Position numbers and translations under genes: made by a program
Shown here: positions 1-8,758 of the stretch, piece after piece
Layout: every line of letters starts with the position of its first letter
Numbering within the stretch: position 1 is the first letter of the stretch
Source: UBA8337 sp963932545
GTDB lineage: Bacteria; Pseudomonadota; Alphaproteobacteria; RS24
NCBI GenBank assembly: GCA_963932545.1
Contig: CAWVRH010000011.1
Coordinates: 1-64,000 of the forward strand
Reading direction: 5' to 3'
Length of the DNA: 64,000 bases
Notes under the pieces: model-generated
The model's input: only the letters and a program-made list of their open reading frames with translations
Database searches by the model: none
What the model was told of the DNA's origin: nothing

Positions 1-30
1 AAAAGCAGCGAGAAAATCAGTGAGAAAGAC

Positions 31-65
31 AAAGGGCCCTACCCCCGAAGCGGCAGAGCCCTTTT
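31..65 (-). terminator. putative intrinsic terminator after the MAPEG gene
   Basis: Arms at 31-37 and 58-64 are perfectly complementary over 7 bp, with further partial pairing inside. On the minus strand the hairpin is followed by a short T tract. It lies just past the stop codon of the MAPEG gene at 88, so it probably ends that transcript. The T tract is short, so efficiency is uncertain. Confidence 0.55.
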
Positions 66-87
66 AACATTGGTGTTCAACAAAAGC

Positions 88-507
88 CTAAAAAATAACC
101 AGCGCTTCGCGCACGGTAAGAATTAGCAGCGCTACCCATGACAGCAAGAAAATGCCAAAACGCAGCAGCACGATGTTAACCGTGGCCTGCACTAGCGAAT
201 GCACCACGCGGAGAATAACAAACGCCCAAGCGCAATTCACCGCCATTGCATCTACATGACCCGCCACCGCGATAGTCAGAGCCATCGCGTAGAACAAAGT
301 CGGTTGCTCGAACAGGTGATTGTAATTGTCCGCGATGCGGCGCACTTCCGATGGCAAATAACCCATGCCTATGGGGTGGCCCATTTCAGCTTCGGGAATC
401 TTGGTCTTACCAATGGCTGGAATACGCGTGGCGTACATCCAAATCATCATCACACCGCTCCAAAGGCCCAGGGCCACAACAGGTTGTAGAATTGCAGAAG
501 CTTCCAT
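88..507 (-). CDS. MAPEG family membrane protein (copy 1)
   Basis: A 139-residue integral membrane protein of the MAPEG family (membrane-associated eicosanoid/glutathione metabolism, microsomal glutathione transferase-like). Four hydrophobic stretches fit the four-helix fold. The family-type segments NYNHLFEQPTLFYA (61-74) and RVVHSLVQATVN (100-111) are present. The start follows an AGGAGG ribosome site. The gene is a close paralogue of the next gene upstream (582-1001), with the same length and near-identical helices 3 and 4, and differs mainly in the 23-50 loop. Bacterial MAPEG substrates are mostly unknown, so no reaction is assigned. Confidence 0.85.
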   Translation of the reverse strand: MEASAILQPVVALGLWSGVMMIWMYATRIPAIGKTKIPEAEMGHPIGMGYLPSEVRRIADNYNHLFEQPTLFYAMALTIAVAGHVDAMAVNCAWAFVILRVVHSLVQATVNIVLLRFGIFLLSWVALLILTVREALVIF

Positions 508-581
508 TTTATCCTCCTATAAATGAAACTATCAATAGACTTAGTGTGCGCCGCTTTGCTTCAAGATAGCAAGCCGCGCCA

Positions 582-1001
582 TTAAAATATGGCCAGAGCC
601 TCGCGCATAATGATCCCAAGCAAGGCCGCCCAAGACAGCATGAATATGGCAAAACGCAGCAGCACAATATTGACCGTAGCCTGCACCAGCGAATGCACCA
701 CGCGAAGCGCAACAAAGCTCCAAGCCAAAGCCACCGCCACCGCGTCGACATGCCCCATCACCGCCAGCAGCAAAGAGACTGCGTAGAATAAAGTCGGTTG
801 CTCGAACAAATGATTGTAATTATCCCCGACCCGTCGGGCCTCGGTTGGAAACGCCGTCATGGCCGACGGATGCGCCGCCTCGCCTTTCGGGAAGCGGGTT
901 TGACGGGCGGTTTGAAGCCTCATTTTGGCCAACCAAAGCATCATCACGCCGCTCCAAAGACCTAAAACAACGACGGGTTGTAGAATTGCGGAAGCGACCA
1001 T
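582..1001 (-). CDS. MAPEG family membrane protein (copy 2)
   Basis: A 139-residue MAPEG protein with the same architecture as its neighbour at 88-507; the two are co-directional and 74 bp apart. It keeps DNYNHLFEQPTLFYA and VVHSLVQATVNIVLLRF, while the cytosolic loop after helix 1 is richer in Arg and Lys and has diverged. The start is supported by a GAGGAG site 8-9 nt upstream. Each copy has its own ribosome site and both are intact, so neither looks like a decaying duplicate. Confidence 0.85.
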   Translation of the reverse strand: MVASAILQPVVVLGLWSGVMMLWLAKMRLQTARQTRFPKGEAAHPSAMTAFPTEARRVGDNYNHLFEQPTLFYAVSLLLAVMGHVDAVAVALAWSFVALRVVHSLVQATVNIVLLRFAIFMLSWAALLGIIMREALAIF

Positions 1002-1096
1002 TTTTCTGTCTCCTCAGATAACTTATTTAATACATGAATTTTGCGCTGCTTTGCGCCACTATAGCAAGCCGTTCGTCACTTGCTTGGAGAGGTTTC

Positions 1097-2755
1097 ATGT
1101 CTGAAATTACCATTTTTACCGCCCGCATCATTCACACTATGGAGCCAAGTCTGCCGCAAGCCACCGCCATTGCCGTGCGCCAAACGAGCGAGGGGCAGGC
1201 GCAGATTTTAGAAGTCGGCACGCTGGAAAGCTTACAGCCCTGGATGAGCCGCCACCCGCACACAATCGACGAGCGCTTTGCTGATAAAGTGATTATGCCT
1301 GGTTTCATCGACCCGCATTTGCACCCAAGCATGGCGGCGGTTATTTTACCGATGCAATTTATTACCGCCCTGCCATGGGATTTGCCTTGGGAGAGCGTGC
1401 CGGCAACAAAATCGCATGAGGCTTATCTCGAACGCCTGACCGATTTGACGCAAGGCGACGACACAGAGCCGTTTTTCACTTGGGGCTACCACCGCAATTG
1501 GCATGGCGATATCACCCGCAAACAATTAGATGAAGCCTGCCCCGATCGCCCTGTCGTGGTCTGGCATCGCTCGTTCCATGAGGTGATTTTAAACAGTGCC
1601 GCGCTGGAGCATTTTGGCCTTCATAATAATGAAGTGGGCGCGCATCCACAGATTAAGCTGGAAGACGGATTGTTTTACGAAAACGGGTTGCGCCTCGCCA
1701 TTAACGCGCTGAATCCGGTGATTATGTCGCCTGAGAAATTTGGCCTTGGCATGCAGCGCCTCAAGCAAGTGGCGCATTTTGGCGGCCATACGCTGCTGGG
1801 CGATATGGGCATTGGTATCTTTAATTTCGAGATGGAATGGCAAGCCGCTTTAGGGTTTTTCAACACGCAAGACACACCGTTTCGGGTTCATTACACGCCC
1901 AACATGCTGGCGCTGGCCCATGACGGAGACTACGCTCGCGTGGAAACCGAAATGGCGGCCTATCCAGATTTAAACACCGATAAATTATTCTTCACCGACC
2001 ATGCAAAATTATTCACCGATGGCGCCTTCTTCTCGCAACTGATGATGGTTGGGCAACCCGGTTATCTGGATGGCCATGAAGGCGAATGGATGATGGTTCC
2101 CGAGCGCTTCGAGGAGGCGGCACGGCTTTTATGGCTCAAGGGATATAAAATTCACGTCCACTGCACGGGCGACATGGGGCTAGAGCTGGCGCTCGATACG
2201 CTGGAGAAACTGCAAGACGAGAAGCCGCGTTTCAACCATCGTTTCACGATTGAGCATTTTGGCCTATCGACGCCCGAGCAAGTGCGCCGCATGGCGAGCC
2301 TTGGCGCCATTGCCTCGGTGAACGTCTATTACCTGCACGAGCTGAGCGAAATTTATGCCCGCGATGCCATTGGCGAAGAACGCGCTTATTCGATGGCGCG
2401 GCTTGGCACGCTGAAACGCAATAATGTTCCGTTCGCGCTGCATTCCGATTACACAATGGCGCCTGCCTTGCCGCTGAACTCAGCTTGGGTGGCCGCCACG
2501 CGCGAAAATGAGGCCGGCAAAATTGTTGGTGAAGGTGAATGCGTGCCGATTTACGATGCGCTGAAAGCCATCACCCTCGATGCCGCATATGTGCTGGGCC
2601 TAGAAAATGAAGTCGGCAGCCTGCGGGCTGGCAAACGCGCTGACTTCACGGTGCTGGAGCAAGACCCATTTGAGGTGGGCGCACACGGGCTGCGCGATAT
2701 TCCCATTTGGGGCACGGTGTTTAACGGCGTGCCGCACCCGATTGAAAAACCCTAA
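1097..2755 (+). CDS. amidohydrolase family protein (Amidohydro_3, YtcJ-like)
   Basis: A 552-residue metal-dependent hydrolase of the amidohydrolase superfamily, YtcJ/Amidohydro_3 type. Metal-ligand motif DPHLH is at about residues 72-76; later come a GDMG segment, HCTGDMGLELAL, TIEHFGLST and HSDYTMAP, in the family order. The C-terminal VGSLRAGKRADFTVLEQDPF is the typical beta-sandwich closing segment. The start at 1097 is preferred over an in-frame ATG at 1034 because GGAGAGG lies just upstream. The stop codon overlaps the start of the downstream COG0523 GTPase (TAATG), so the two are translationally coupled. The substrate cannot be read from sequence; the absence of a signal peptide suggests a cytosolic enzyme. 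Confidence 0.85.
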   Translation: MSEITIFTARIIHTMEPSLPQATAIAVRQTSEGQAQILEVGTLESLQPWMSRHPHTIDERFADKVIMPGFIDPHLHPSMAAVILPMQFITALPWDLPWESVPATKSHEAYLERLTDLTQGDDTEPFFTWGYHRNWHGDITRKQLDEACPDRPVVVWHRSFHEVILNSAALEHFGLHNNEVGAHPQIKLEDGLFYENGLRLAINALNPVIMSPEKFGLGMQRLKQVAHFGGHTLLGDMGIGIFNFEMEWQAALGFFNTQDTPFRVHYTPNMLALAHDGDYARVETEMAAYPDLNTDKLFFTDHAKLFTDGAFFSQLMMVGQPGYLDGHEGEWMMVPERFEEAARLLWLKGYKIHVHCTGDMGLELALDTLEKLQDEKPRFNHRFTIEHFGLSTPEQVRRMASLGAIASVNVYYLHELSEIYARDAIGEERAYSMARLGTLKRNNVPFALHSDYTMAPALPLNSAWVAATRENEAGKIVGEGECVPIYDALKAITLDAAYVLGLENEVGSLRAGKRADFTVLEQDPFEVGAHGLRDIPIWGTVFNGVPHPIEKP

Positions 2756-3642
2756 TGCTGCCGCTGACCATATTAGGCGGCTATTTGGGGGCGGGAAAAA
2801 CCACGCTGATCAATCGGCTATTGGCCAACCCGCCAGCCGCCTTTAAGGGCAAACGCCTGACCATTCTGGTCAATGATTTTGGCGCCATTAACATCGATGC
2901 CGAGCTGATTGAAGCGCATGACGGCGACACTATCTCGCTAGCCAATGGCTGCGCCTGCTGCCAATTGCAAGATGATGCGTTGCAGCAATTACAGCAATTA
3001 GCGCAAAGCGACACACGCCCCGACCATGTATTGATTGAGGCCAGCGGCGCAGGCGAACCTGCCCGCCTCGCCTATCTCGGCTATGGCATTCAGGGGCTGC
3101 AACTGGCGGGTATTTATGTGGCGATAGACGTCACAACACTGGCGGCCAAACGGCGCGATAAGTTTGCCGGCGGTCTGGTTAATCGACAAATCGCGCAAGC
3201 TGATTATTGCTTGCTGACCAAGGCAGATTTAACCGGTGACGAAGGCGCCAGCGCGCAGAGCCTATTGGCCAGTCTTACCCAAGCCCCCATCGCGCGCGCC
3301 AGCGACGAGGTGCTGGCTGACATGCTAACGCTGTCGGCTTCCAGCGCCTTGCCCGACATGGCCGAAACCGCACCGCTTTTTGCCGATGCGCTGTTCAGTA
3401 CGATGAGCTTTTCGGCACAGACGCCCTTGGATATAGAAAAATTAGCCGTCTTGTTGGACGAAGTGGCGCCCAAACTCGCGCGCGCGAAAGGCCACACGGG
3501 CAGCCATCGATTGCAATTGGTAGGCGAGCGCTACACGCTCCTCGAAGCGGAGCGGCGTGCGCCTGAATTGGTGTTTATTGCTGAAAAAGGAAAGCTGGAT
3601 TTGGCCGAGCTTGCAGCAAAGCTTCAAACATTTTCAAACTAA
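2755..3642 (+). CDS. COG0523 (CobW/YjiA-type) GTPase, putative metallochaperone
   Basis: A 295-residue G3E GTPase. The Walker A motif GGYLGAGKTT is at residues 8-17, the CxCC metal-binding motif (C66, C68, C69 in NGCACC) is intact, and LTKADL near 158 is the guanine-specificity motif. The C-terminal third matches a CobW C-terminal domain. There is no His-rich tract of the kind seen in zinc-storage members. COG0523 proteins insert or traffic Zn, Co or Fe for client enzymes. The TAATG overlap with the metal-dependent amidohydrolase makes that enzyme the obvious candidate client (inference). Confidence 0.85.
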   Translation: MLPLTILGGYLGAGKTTLINRLLANPPAAFKGKRLTILVNDFGAINIDAELIEAHDGDTISLANGCACCQLQDDALQQLQQLAQSDTRPDHVLIEASGAGEPARLAYLGYGIQGLQLAGIYVAIDVTTLAAKRRDKFAGGLVNRQIAQADYCLLTKADLTGDEGASAQSLLASLTQAPIARASDEVLADMLTLSASSALPDMAETAPLFADALFSTMSFSAQTPLDIEKLAVLLDEVAPKLARAKGHTGSHRLQLVGERYTLLEAERRAPELVFIAEKGKLDLAELAAKLQTFSN

Positions 3643-3657
3643 GCAAAAGCAAAATAT

Positions 3658-3734
3658 TGGTGGGCCCGGCAGGACTCGAACCTGCGACCAATCCGTTATG
3701 AGCGGACCGCTCTAACCACCTGAGCTACAGGCCC
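3658..3734 (-). tRNA. tRNA-Ile2 (anticodon CAU, lysidine type)
   Basis: On the minus strand the sequence folds as a full cloverleaf. The 7-bp acceptor GGGCCUG/CGGGCCC has one G-U pair; T8-A9 and a D arm GCTC..GAGC follow; the anticodon loop is CTCATAA; the T arm carries GGTTCGAGTCC; discriminator A and an encoded CCA close it. The CAU anticodon could be Met, but the loop and variable region (CTCATAA, then TTGGTCGC) match tRNA-Ile2, whose C34 is converted to lysidine by TilS to read AUA. It lies 20 nt downstream of panD and is probably released from the dnaG-rpoD-panD transcript by processing. Confidence 0.93.
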
Positions 3735-3754
3735 CAACACCAATACAATAATGA

Positions 3755-4093
3755 TTATGCGTCTAATTCGGGAAAATACAAACCCGGTTCATGCGACGCG
3801 GCTTCTTCTTCACTCATCTGCGCATAGGCGATGATGATAACCAAATCTTGCTTTTGCGCCAAACGAGCGGCCGCGCCATTGATGCCAATGGTCTTGGAGC
3901 CGCGCGGCGCTGGAATGGCGTAAGTTGTAAAGCGCCCGCCCGTGTTGATGTTTAAGACATCGACTTGCTCATTGGGCAAAATGCCCGCTTTGTCGAGCCA
4001 ATCTTGGTCCACCGAAATAGAACCCTGATACTGCATGTCGCATTGGGTTACTGTGGCGCGGTGAATTTTCGCCTTCATCATCGTTAACATCAT
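3755..4093 (-). CDS. panD: aspartate 1-decarboxylase precursor
   Basis: A 112-residue pyruvoyl enzyme that converts L-aspartate to beta-alanine for pantothenate and CoA synthesis. The self-cleavage site is the Gly-Ser in YQGSIS. With the first ATG it falls at G24-S25, exactly the E. coli numbering, which supports this start although no clear Shine-Dalgarno is visible. KIHRATVTQ at the N terminus and the segment ending INGAAARLAQ are family signatures. It starts 30 nt after the rpoD stop and so is likely cotranscribed, with tRNA-Ile2 after it. Confidence 0.93.
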   Translation of the reverse strand: MMLTMMKAKIHRATVTQCDMQYQGSISVDQDWLDKAGILPNEQVDVLNINTGGRFTTYAIPAPRGSKTIGINGAAARLAQKQDLVIIIAYAQMSEEEAASHEPGLYFPELDA

Positions 4094-4123
4094 CGGGAGA
4101 GCCTGATTTATTCGTACTAAAGT

Positions 4124-6091
4124 CTAATTATCCAAGAAACTGCGGAGCTTGCGAGACCGGCTTGGGTGTTTCAGCTTGCGCAAGGCTTTCGCTTCAATTT
4201 GGCGAATGCGTTCGCGTGTCACAGAGAACTGCTGACCCACTTCTTCCAGCGTATGGTCGGTGTTCATACCAATGCCAAAGCGCATACGCAAGACACGTTC
4301 TTCGCGCGGCGTTAGCGAAGCCAAAACCCGCGTGGTGGTGTCGCGCAAGTTCGACTGAATGGCAGCATCGATCGGCAAAATAGCGTTTTTATCCTCGATG
4401 AAATCACCTAGCTGACTGTCTTCTTCGTCGCCAATAGGCGTTTCCAAACTAATCGGCTCTTTGGCGATTTTCAAAACCTTGCGCACTTTATCTAGCGGCA
4501 TAGACAGTTTTTCCGACAGCTCTTCCGGCGTCGGTTCGCGGCCAAACTCATGCAACATTTGGCGCGAGGTCCGCACCAGCTTATTAATCGTCTCAATCAT
4601 ATGCACCGGAATACGAATGGTGCGCGCTTGGTCGGCAATCGAGCGAGTAATCGCTTGGCGAATCCACCACGTCGCATAGGTTGAGAATTTATACCCACGG
4701 CGATACTCAAATTTATCGACCGCTTTCATCAGGCCGATATTGCCTTCTTGAATAAGGTCGAGGAATTGCAGGCCGCGATTGGTATATTTTTTGGCAATGG
4801 AAATCACCAGCCGCAAATTGGCTTCGACCATTTCCTTCTTGGCAATGCGCGCTTCGCGCTCGCCTTTTTGCACAGTGCGCACAATGCGGCGATATTCGGT
4901 GATGTTCAGACCCGTCTCATTGGCCAGCTCTTGAATTTCGCTGCGAATGGTTTTCACGTCATCGCGGTTTTTCTGGATGAAATCTTTCCAGCCCTTGCCC
5001 GTCAAACGACCGACACGGCGAGACCAATTGGCCTCATATTCATTGCCTTGATATTGCTTCAAAAACTCGTCGCGCGTCACACCGGTTTTTTGCGCCAAAC
5101 GCCAAAGCTGCGCTTCCAGCCCAACCAGTCGTTTATTAATGGCATAAAGCTGCTCAACCAGAGCCTCGATACGATTATTGTTCAGCGCCAAGCCTTTGAC
5201 TTCCCCAATAATCTCACCGCTCAATTTATCCGAGCGGGTTTGCTGCGCTTTGGTCAGCTCTTTGCCTTCGCTTTGCAGCTCCACGCTTTGGTCTTGCAAG
5301 CGACGTAGCTTTTTATAGGTCGAGGCGATGATGTCGAAACTGCCCAATACTTTTGGCTTCAGTTCCATTTCCATGGCCGAAAGCGACATATTGGCTTCGG
5401 CTTCATCATCATCTTCATCTGGCTCGCCTTCGGCTTCGCCAGATGGCGCGCCCGATGGAGGGGGCGCAGCACCGACTGCCGAGCGGTCAATCTTCTTGGC
5501 TTCGGGGCCTGCGAAAGTAGCATCCAAATCAATAATGTCGCGCAGCAAAACCTTGCCTTCGTTCAGCTCGTCGCGCCAAATGATAATCGCCTGAAAGGTC
5601 AGCGGGCTTTCGCATAGGCCTGCAATCATGGTCTCGCGACCGGCCTCTATGCGTTTGGCAATGGCAATTTCGCCTTCGCGGGACAGCAGTTCAACCGAGC
5701 CCATTTCGCGCAAATACATCCGCACCGGATCATCGGTACGATCGCCTGCCGCGCCAGTTTTGGCGGTTTTGGCAACGGCCGAAGTGCTGGTTGCCGTCGC
5801 CACAGCCGTCTCGCCGCTTGGCTTGGCGTCACCGTCTTCTTCGGTGTCGTCTGCATCATCCGTCTCAACAACCGTGATGCCCATCTCAGACAACATAGAC
5901 ATGATGTCTTCGATTTTTTCAGACGTAAATTCTTCGGGTGGCAATACAGCGTTCAACGCATCAATGGTCACAAAGCCGCTCGATTTGGCAGCCTTGATCA
6001 TGCGCTTCACATCGCGATTGTCCATGTCGATAAGTGGGCTGTCGCCTGTTTCGACTTCTTGTTCTTTAGCCTTGGCTTTTTTGCCTGCCAT
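4124..6091 (-). CDS. rpoD: RNA polymerase primary sigma factor RpoD (sigma-70)
   Basis: A 655-residue housekeeping sigma factor. Region 1.1 is at about residues 20-85, followed by an acidic linker. The large non-conserved insert between 1.2 and 2.1 is present, also with an acidic run. Region 2 contains NLRLVISIAKKYTNRGLQFL and YATWWIRQAITRSIADQART. Region 4 ends with the helix-turn-helix TLEEVGQQFSVTRERIRQIE. The start at 6091 (MAGKKAKAK) has GGAG 6-7 nt upstream; the longer reading frame to 6178 would overlap dnaG. The dnaG-rpoD spacing of 43 nt is the usual macromolecular-synthesis pairing, but rpsU is absent. Confidence 0.97.
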   Translation of the reverse strand: MAGKKAKAKEQEVETGDSPLIDMDNRDVKRMIKAAKSSGFVTIDALNAVLPPEEFTSEKIEDIMSMLSEMGITVVETDDADDTEEDGDAKPSGETAVATATSTSAVAKTAKTGAAGDRTDDPVRMYLREMGSVELLSREGEIAIAKRIEAGRETMIAGLCESPLTFQAIIIWRDELNEGKVLLRDIIDLDATFAGPEAKKIDRSAVGAAPPPSGAPSGEAEGEPDEDDDEAEANMSLSAMEMELKPKVLGSFDIIASTYKKLRRLQDQSVELQSEGKELTKAQQTRSDKLSGEIIGEVKGLALNNNRIEALVEQLYAINKRLVGLEAQLWRLAQKTGVTRDEFLKQYQGNEYEANWSRRVGRLTGKGWKDFIQKNRDDVKTIRSEIQELANETGLNITEYRRIVRTVQKGEREARIAKKEMVEANLRLVISIAKKYTNRGLQFLDLIQEGNIGLMKAVDKFEYRRGYKFSTYATWWIRQAITRSIADQARTIRIPVHMIETINKLVRTSRQMLHEFGREPTPEELSEKLSMPLDKVRKVLKIAKEPISLETPIGDEEDSQLGDFIEDKNAILPIDAAIQSNLRDTTTRVLASLTPREERVLRMRFGIGMNTDHTLEEVGQQFSVTRERIRQIEAKALRKLKHPSRSRKLRSFLDN

Positions 6092-6134
6092 GTAAGTCTC
6101 CGTGTAAGTCTTGCGTGACCCCTCACGATTAACA

Positions 6135-8012
6135 TTAAGCTGCGCTATCGTCTCCGCGTTCCAGCGCCGCAATTTCATTCTTTATCGCCATAAGGCGTTC
6201 CAACGCGTTTTGTGTTCCATCCCGCGCTAGCTCAATCTCAAGTTCTGCTTCAACCGATTTCTTTTCGGTCGCTAGAGTCTGTAATTTATGATGATTGCGG
6301 GCCACTTCAAGCCATCCCGCCAAAACGTCTTCCAGATCACTTTCCTTGCGCGCAAAACTCATACGCCGAGCTTCTGGCATTTTTACCAAACGCTCGCAAA
6401 TTTCCTGCTTTCCCTTGCCTATCAAATGCCTTGTGAGAGCGCTATTGTCAAGTCCTGCGTCCGTTTCGGCGGGCCCCTCCAGCTCATCAAAATAGTCAAT
6501 CATCGCAAAGCGCAAGGCGTCCAAAGCCGGCGTTTGTATTTCAATGGTCTCAAACATGTCACGCTCGCGCACCAAAACAGCTGGGTGCTGCAGCACACAA
6601 AGAACAATCAGGGCCTCGCGGTACGACCAATCTGTCGCCCCTGTTGAGATGGCAGAACGACGCGCTTCTGAGCTTGGTGGCGACCGAAAGCGCGGGTTTT
6701 TCCGAGGCCTAGTGCCACCCCGGTTTTGATAGGGCACGCCCTGCTCGCCCAATAATTTGTCAAGCCGCGCTTTAATATCTTGGCCGTAAAGGGCGCGCAC
6801 ATCTTTATCGCCCACCCGAGCTGCCGCCTCACGCAAACGCTTTTTCAACGCCGCCGCACGCTCAGGGGTATCCCAAGGGGCGGCTTCAATTTCGCGCTCC
6901 CACATTAAATCGATGAGGCTCATGGCTTTGCCCAAAAGCGCCTGCATAGCTTCGGCCCCGCCTTCGCGCACCACATCATCGGGGTCTTTGCCGGGCGGCA
7001 AAATAGCAAAGCGCAGAGAATAGCCAGGTTTTAACAAAGGCAAAGCGCGGTCAATCGCGCGATAAGCGGCGCGCAAGCCCGCCGCATCGCCATCGAGGCA
7101 CAAAATCGGTTCCGGCGCCATGCGCCAAGCGAGGCCGATTTGCTCTTCGGTAATCGCTGTGCCCAAACCTGCCACCGCATTATCAATGCCCGCGCGCGCC
7201 ATACCCACGACATCCATATAGCCTTCCGAGATGAGCACGTTATTGCTGTCATAGGCGGCTTGGCGAGCGCCCGAGAAATTATACAAAACACGGCTTTTAT
7301 AAAACAGCGGGGTCTCTGGCGAATTGAGATATTTGGCTTTCGCGTCGGCGCTCATCGCGCGTCCACCAAAAGCAATCACCCGACCGCGCGCATCGTTAAT
7401 GGGAAAAATAATCCGATCGCGGAAACGGTCATAAGGCGCTTTATTATCGTCTGGCTTAATTGCCATACCGGCTTCGACAATTTTATCGAGCCCCATATCG
7501 CGCGCACTCAAATGCTCCACCAAAGCGGTGCGCGAGCTGGGCCCAAAGCCAATGCGGAAGCGGGTTATCATCTCTTGGCTGACGCCGCGCTTCTCGAGAT
7601 AGGCGCGCGCCTCCGCAGCACCGGGGGTTTTGAGTTGTGCTTCAAACCATTTGGCTGAAGCTTCGGTGACATCTAACAAACTGGCCTGATTAACCGCGCG
7701 CACGGCATCTTGTGGGTCGCGGTCGGGCATTTGCATACCGGCCTCAGACGCCAGACGCTCAACCGCTTCTGGAAAACTTAACCCTTCGGTCTCCATGACA
7801 AAGTCAAACACCGACCCGTGATTGCCGGTCGAGAAACAATGATAGAATTGCTTGTCATCATTAACGGTGAAAGAAGGTGTTTTTTCAGGCTTGAACGGGC
7901 TAAGGCCCACAAATTCGCGGCCACGGCGTTGCAGCTTTACCTTGCGGCCAACCACATCCGATACGGAAATTCGATTTCTAATTTCTTCGAGAAAGGTTTG
8001 GGGAAACGCCAT
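6135..8012 (-). CDS. dnaG: DNA primase DnaG with degenerate zinc site
   Basis: A 625-residue replicative primase that makes RNA primers at the fork. The order is an N-terminal zinc-binding-type domain (1-100), the catalytic TOPRIM core (about 250-340, with ISEGYMDVVGM and LCLDGDAAG) and a helicase-binding tail. Three of the four canonical CHCC zinc ligands are replaced: Ser38, Lys41 and Thr62 stand where E. coli has C40, H43 and C64; only Cys59 remains. The surrounding EKTPSFTV and QFYHCF motifs are otherwise intact. From memory, other alphaproteobacterial primases have similar losses. No convincing Shine-Dalgarno is visible. The gene lies downstream of yqeY and upstream of rpoD. Confidence 0.96.
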   Translation of the reverse strand: MAFPQTFLEEIRNRISVSDVVGRKVKLQRRGREFVGLSPFKPEKTPSFTVNDDKQFYHCFSTGNHGSVFDFVMETEGLSFPEAVERLASEAGMQMPDRDPQDAVRAVNQASLLDVTEASAKWFEAQLKTPGAAEARAYLEKRGVSQEMITRFRIGFGPSSRTALVEHLSARDMGLDKIVEAGMAIKPDDNKAPYDRFRDRIIFPINDARGRVIAFGGRAMSADAKAKYLNSPETPLFYKSRVLYNFSGARQAAYDSNNVLISEGYMDVVGMARAGIDNAVAGLGTAITEEQIGLAWRMAPEPILCLDGDAAGLRAAYRAIDRALPLLKPGYSLRFAILPPGKDPDDVVREGGAEAMQALLGKAMSLIDLMWEREIEAAPWDTPERAAALKKRLREAAARVGDKDVRALYGQDIKARLDKLLGEQGVPYQNRGGTRPRKNPRFRSPPSSEARRSAISTGATDWSYREALIVLCVLQHPAVLVRERDMFETIEIQTPALDALRFAMIDYFDELEGPAETDAGLDNSALTRHLIGKGKQEICERLVKMPEARRMSFARKESDLEDVLAGWLEVARNHHKLQTLATEKKSVEAELEIELARDGTQNALERLMAIKNEIAALERGDDSAA

Positions 8013-8111
8013 AAAATCATTTTACGCGCTTATCGGCTGTGCCGCCATGCAGATAATGCGTGGGAGCTGTCGAAACGCCATATTTCTTGTGAATGAAACT
8101 ATAAACCGCGC

Positions 8112-8564
8112 TTAGCTGAGGCGTTGTTTGACCAGACCGCCGGCTTTGCCAAAGTCCATTTGTCCGGCATATTTGCCTTTCAAAGCACCCATGACTTTAC
8201 CCATGTCTTTCAAAGATTGCGCATCCACTTGCGTGCAGGCGGCCTCAACGGCTGCGGCCACATCTTCGTCGCCGAGTTGGGCCGGCAGAAATTCTTCAAT
8301 GACAATAATCTCGGCCCGCTCTTGCTCGGCCAATTCCAACCGACCTGCTTCTTCATAGGTGGTGGCGGCCTCTTGGCGTTGCTTTACCATTTTGGCGAGA
8401 ATTTCTAGAATTTGATCGTCGCTGACGCCATCGCCATTATCGGCACTACGCGCGGCGATGTCTCGGTCTTTGATGGCTGCCAGAATGAGGCGCAATGTAG
8501 AGACACGAATTTTGTCTTGGGCCTTAACCGCTGTCTTCAGCGCTTCTGTGAACCGCTCTTGCAT
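8112..8564 (-). CDS. GatB/YqeY family protein
   Basis: A 150-residue YqeY-like protein with the fold of the GatB tail domain, which in GatB contacts tRNA in transamidation; free-standing members have no settled role. Family segments are STLRLILAAIKD near the N terminus, EEFLPAQL in the middle and DMGKVMGALKGKYAGQMDFGKA near the end. The start is the ATG at 8564, with AAGGAG 7-8 nt upstream, rather than the in-frame TTG at 8570. It heads the minus-strand yqeY-dnaG-rpoD run, the common alphaproteobacterial order. Confidence 0.88.
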   Translation of the reverse strand: MQERFTEALKTAVKAQDKIRVSTLRLILAAIKDRDIAARSADNGDGVSDDQILEILAKMVKQRQEAATTYEEAGRLELAEQERAEIIVIEEFLPAQLGDEDVAAAVEAACTQVDAQSLKDMGKVMGALKGKYAGQMDFGKAGGLVKQRLS

Positions 8565-8639
8565 GGTCAAACTCCTTGAAAATCATTTGCTTCCCTGACC
8601 CTTTAAAATGAACATTTAGTCAGCGAAAACTTGATATAT

Positions 8640-8659
8640 GCCAAAGCACGAGCTTTGGC
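8640..8659. repeat. 8-bp perfect inverted repeat with tetraloop
   Basis: The arms GCCAAAGC and GCTTTGGC enclose ACGA. Neither strand has a long T tract after it, so it is not an ordinary terminator. It could be an operator or an RNA hairpin in the 5' leader of yqeY. Only the symmetry is directly seen. Confidence 0.6.
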
Positions 8660-8746
8660 AATGCTTCAAATCAGGTGAGAAATTTAGCGCGGGAATCGCC
8701 ATTTGCCGATATGCTTCCAACAGCAAGAGGAATCGCATCGGCGCCG

Positions 8747-8758
8747 ACGACATGTCGT
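8747..8758. promoter_or_regulatory. 12-bp perfect palindrome upstream of carAB
   Basis: ACGACATGTCGT is self-complementary and lies 76 bp upstream of the proposed carAB -35 box, a plausible position for a regulator. The cognate protein is unknown, and a chance palindrome is possible. Confidence 0.3.

Noticed and set aside
3658..3734. tRNA-Ile as an integration site for a mobile element
   Set aside because: Neighbouring genes are core (panD, rpoD), and no integrase, direct repeat of the tRNA 3' end or composition change is visible.
3658..3734. tRNA-Met by its CAU anticodon
   Set aside because: Anticodon loop flanks, variable region and T arm match tRNA-Ile2 rather than initiator or elongator Met tRNA.
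4748..5308. 186-codon plus-strand frame opposite rpoD
   Set aside because: Antisense shadow of conserved rpoD, with no ribosome site or recognisable domain.
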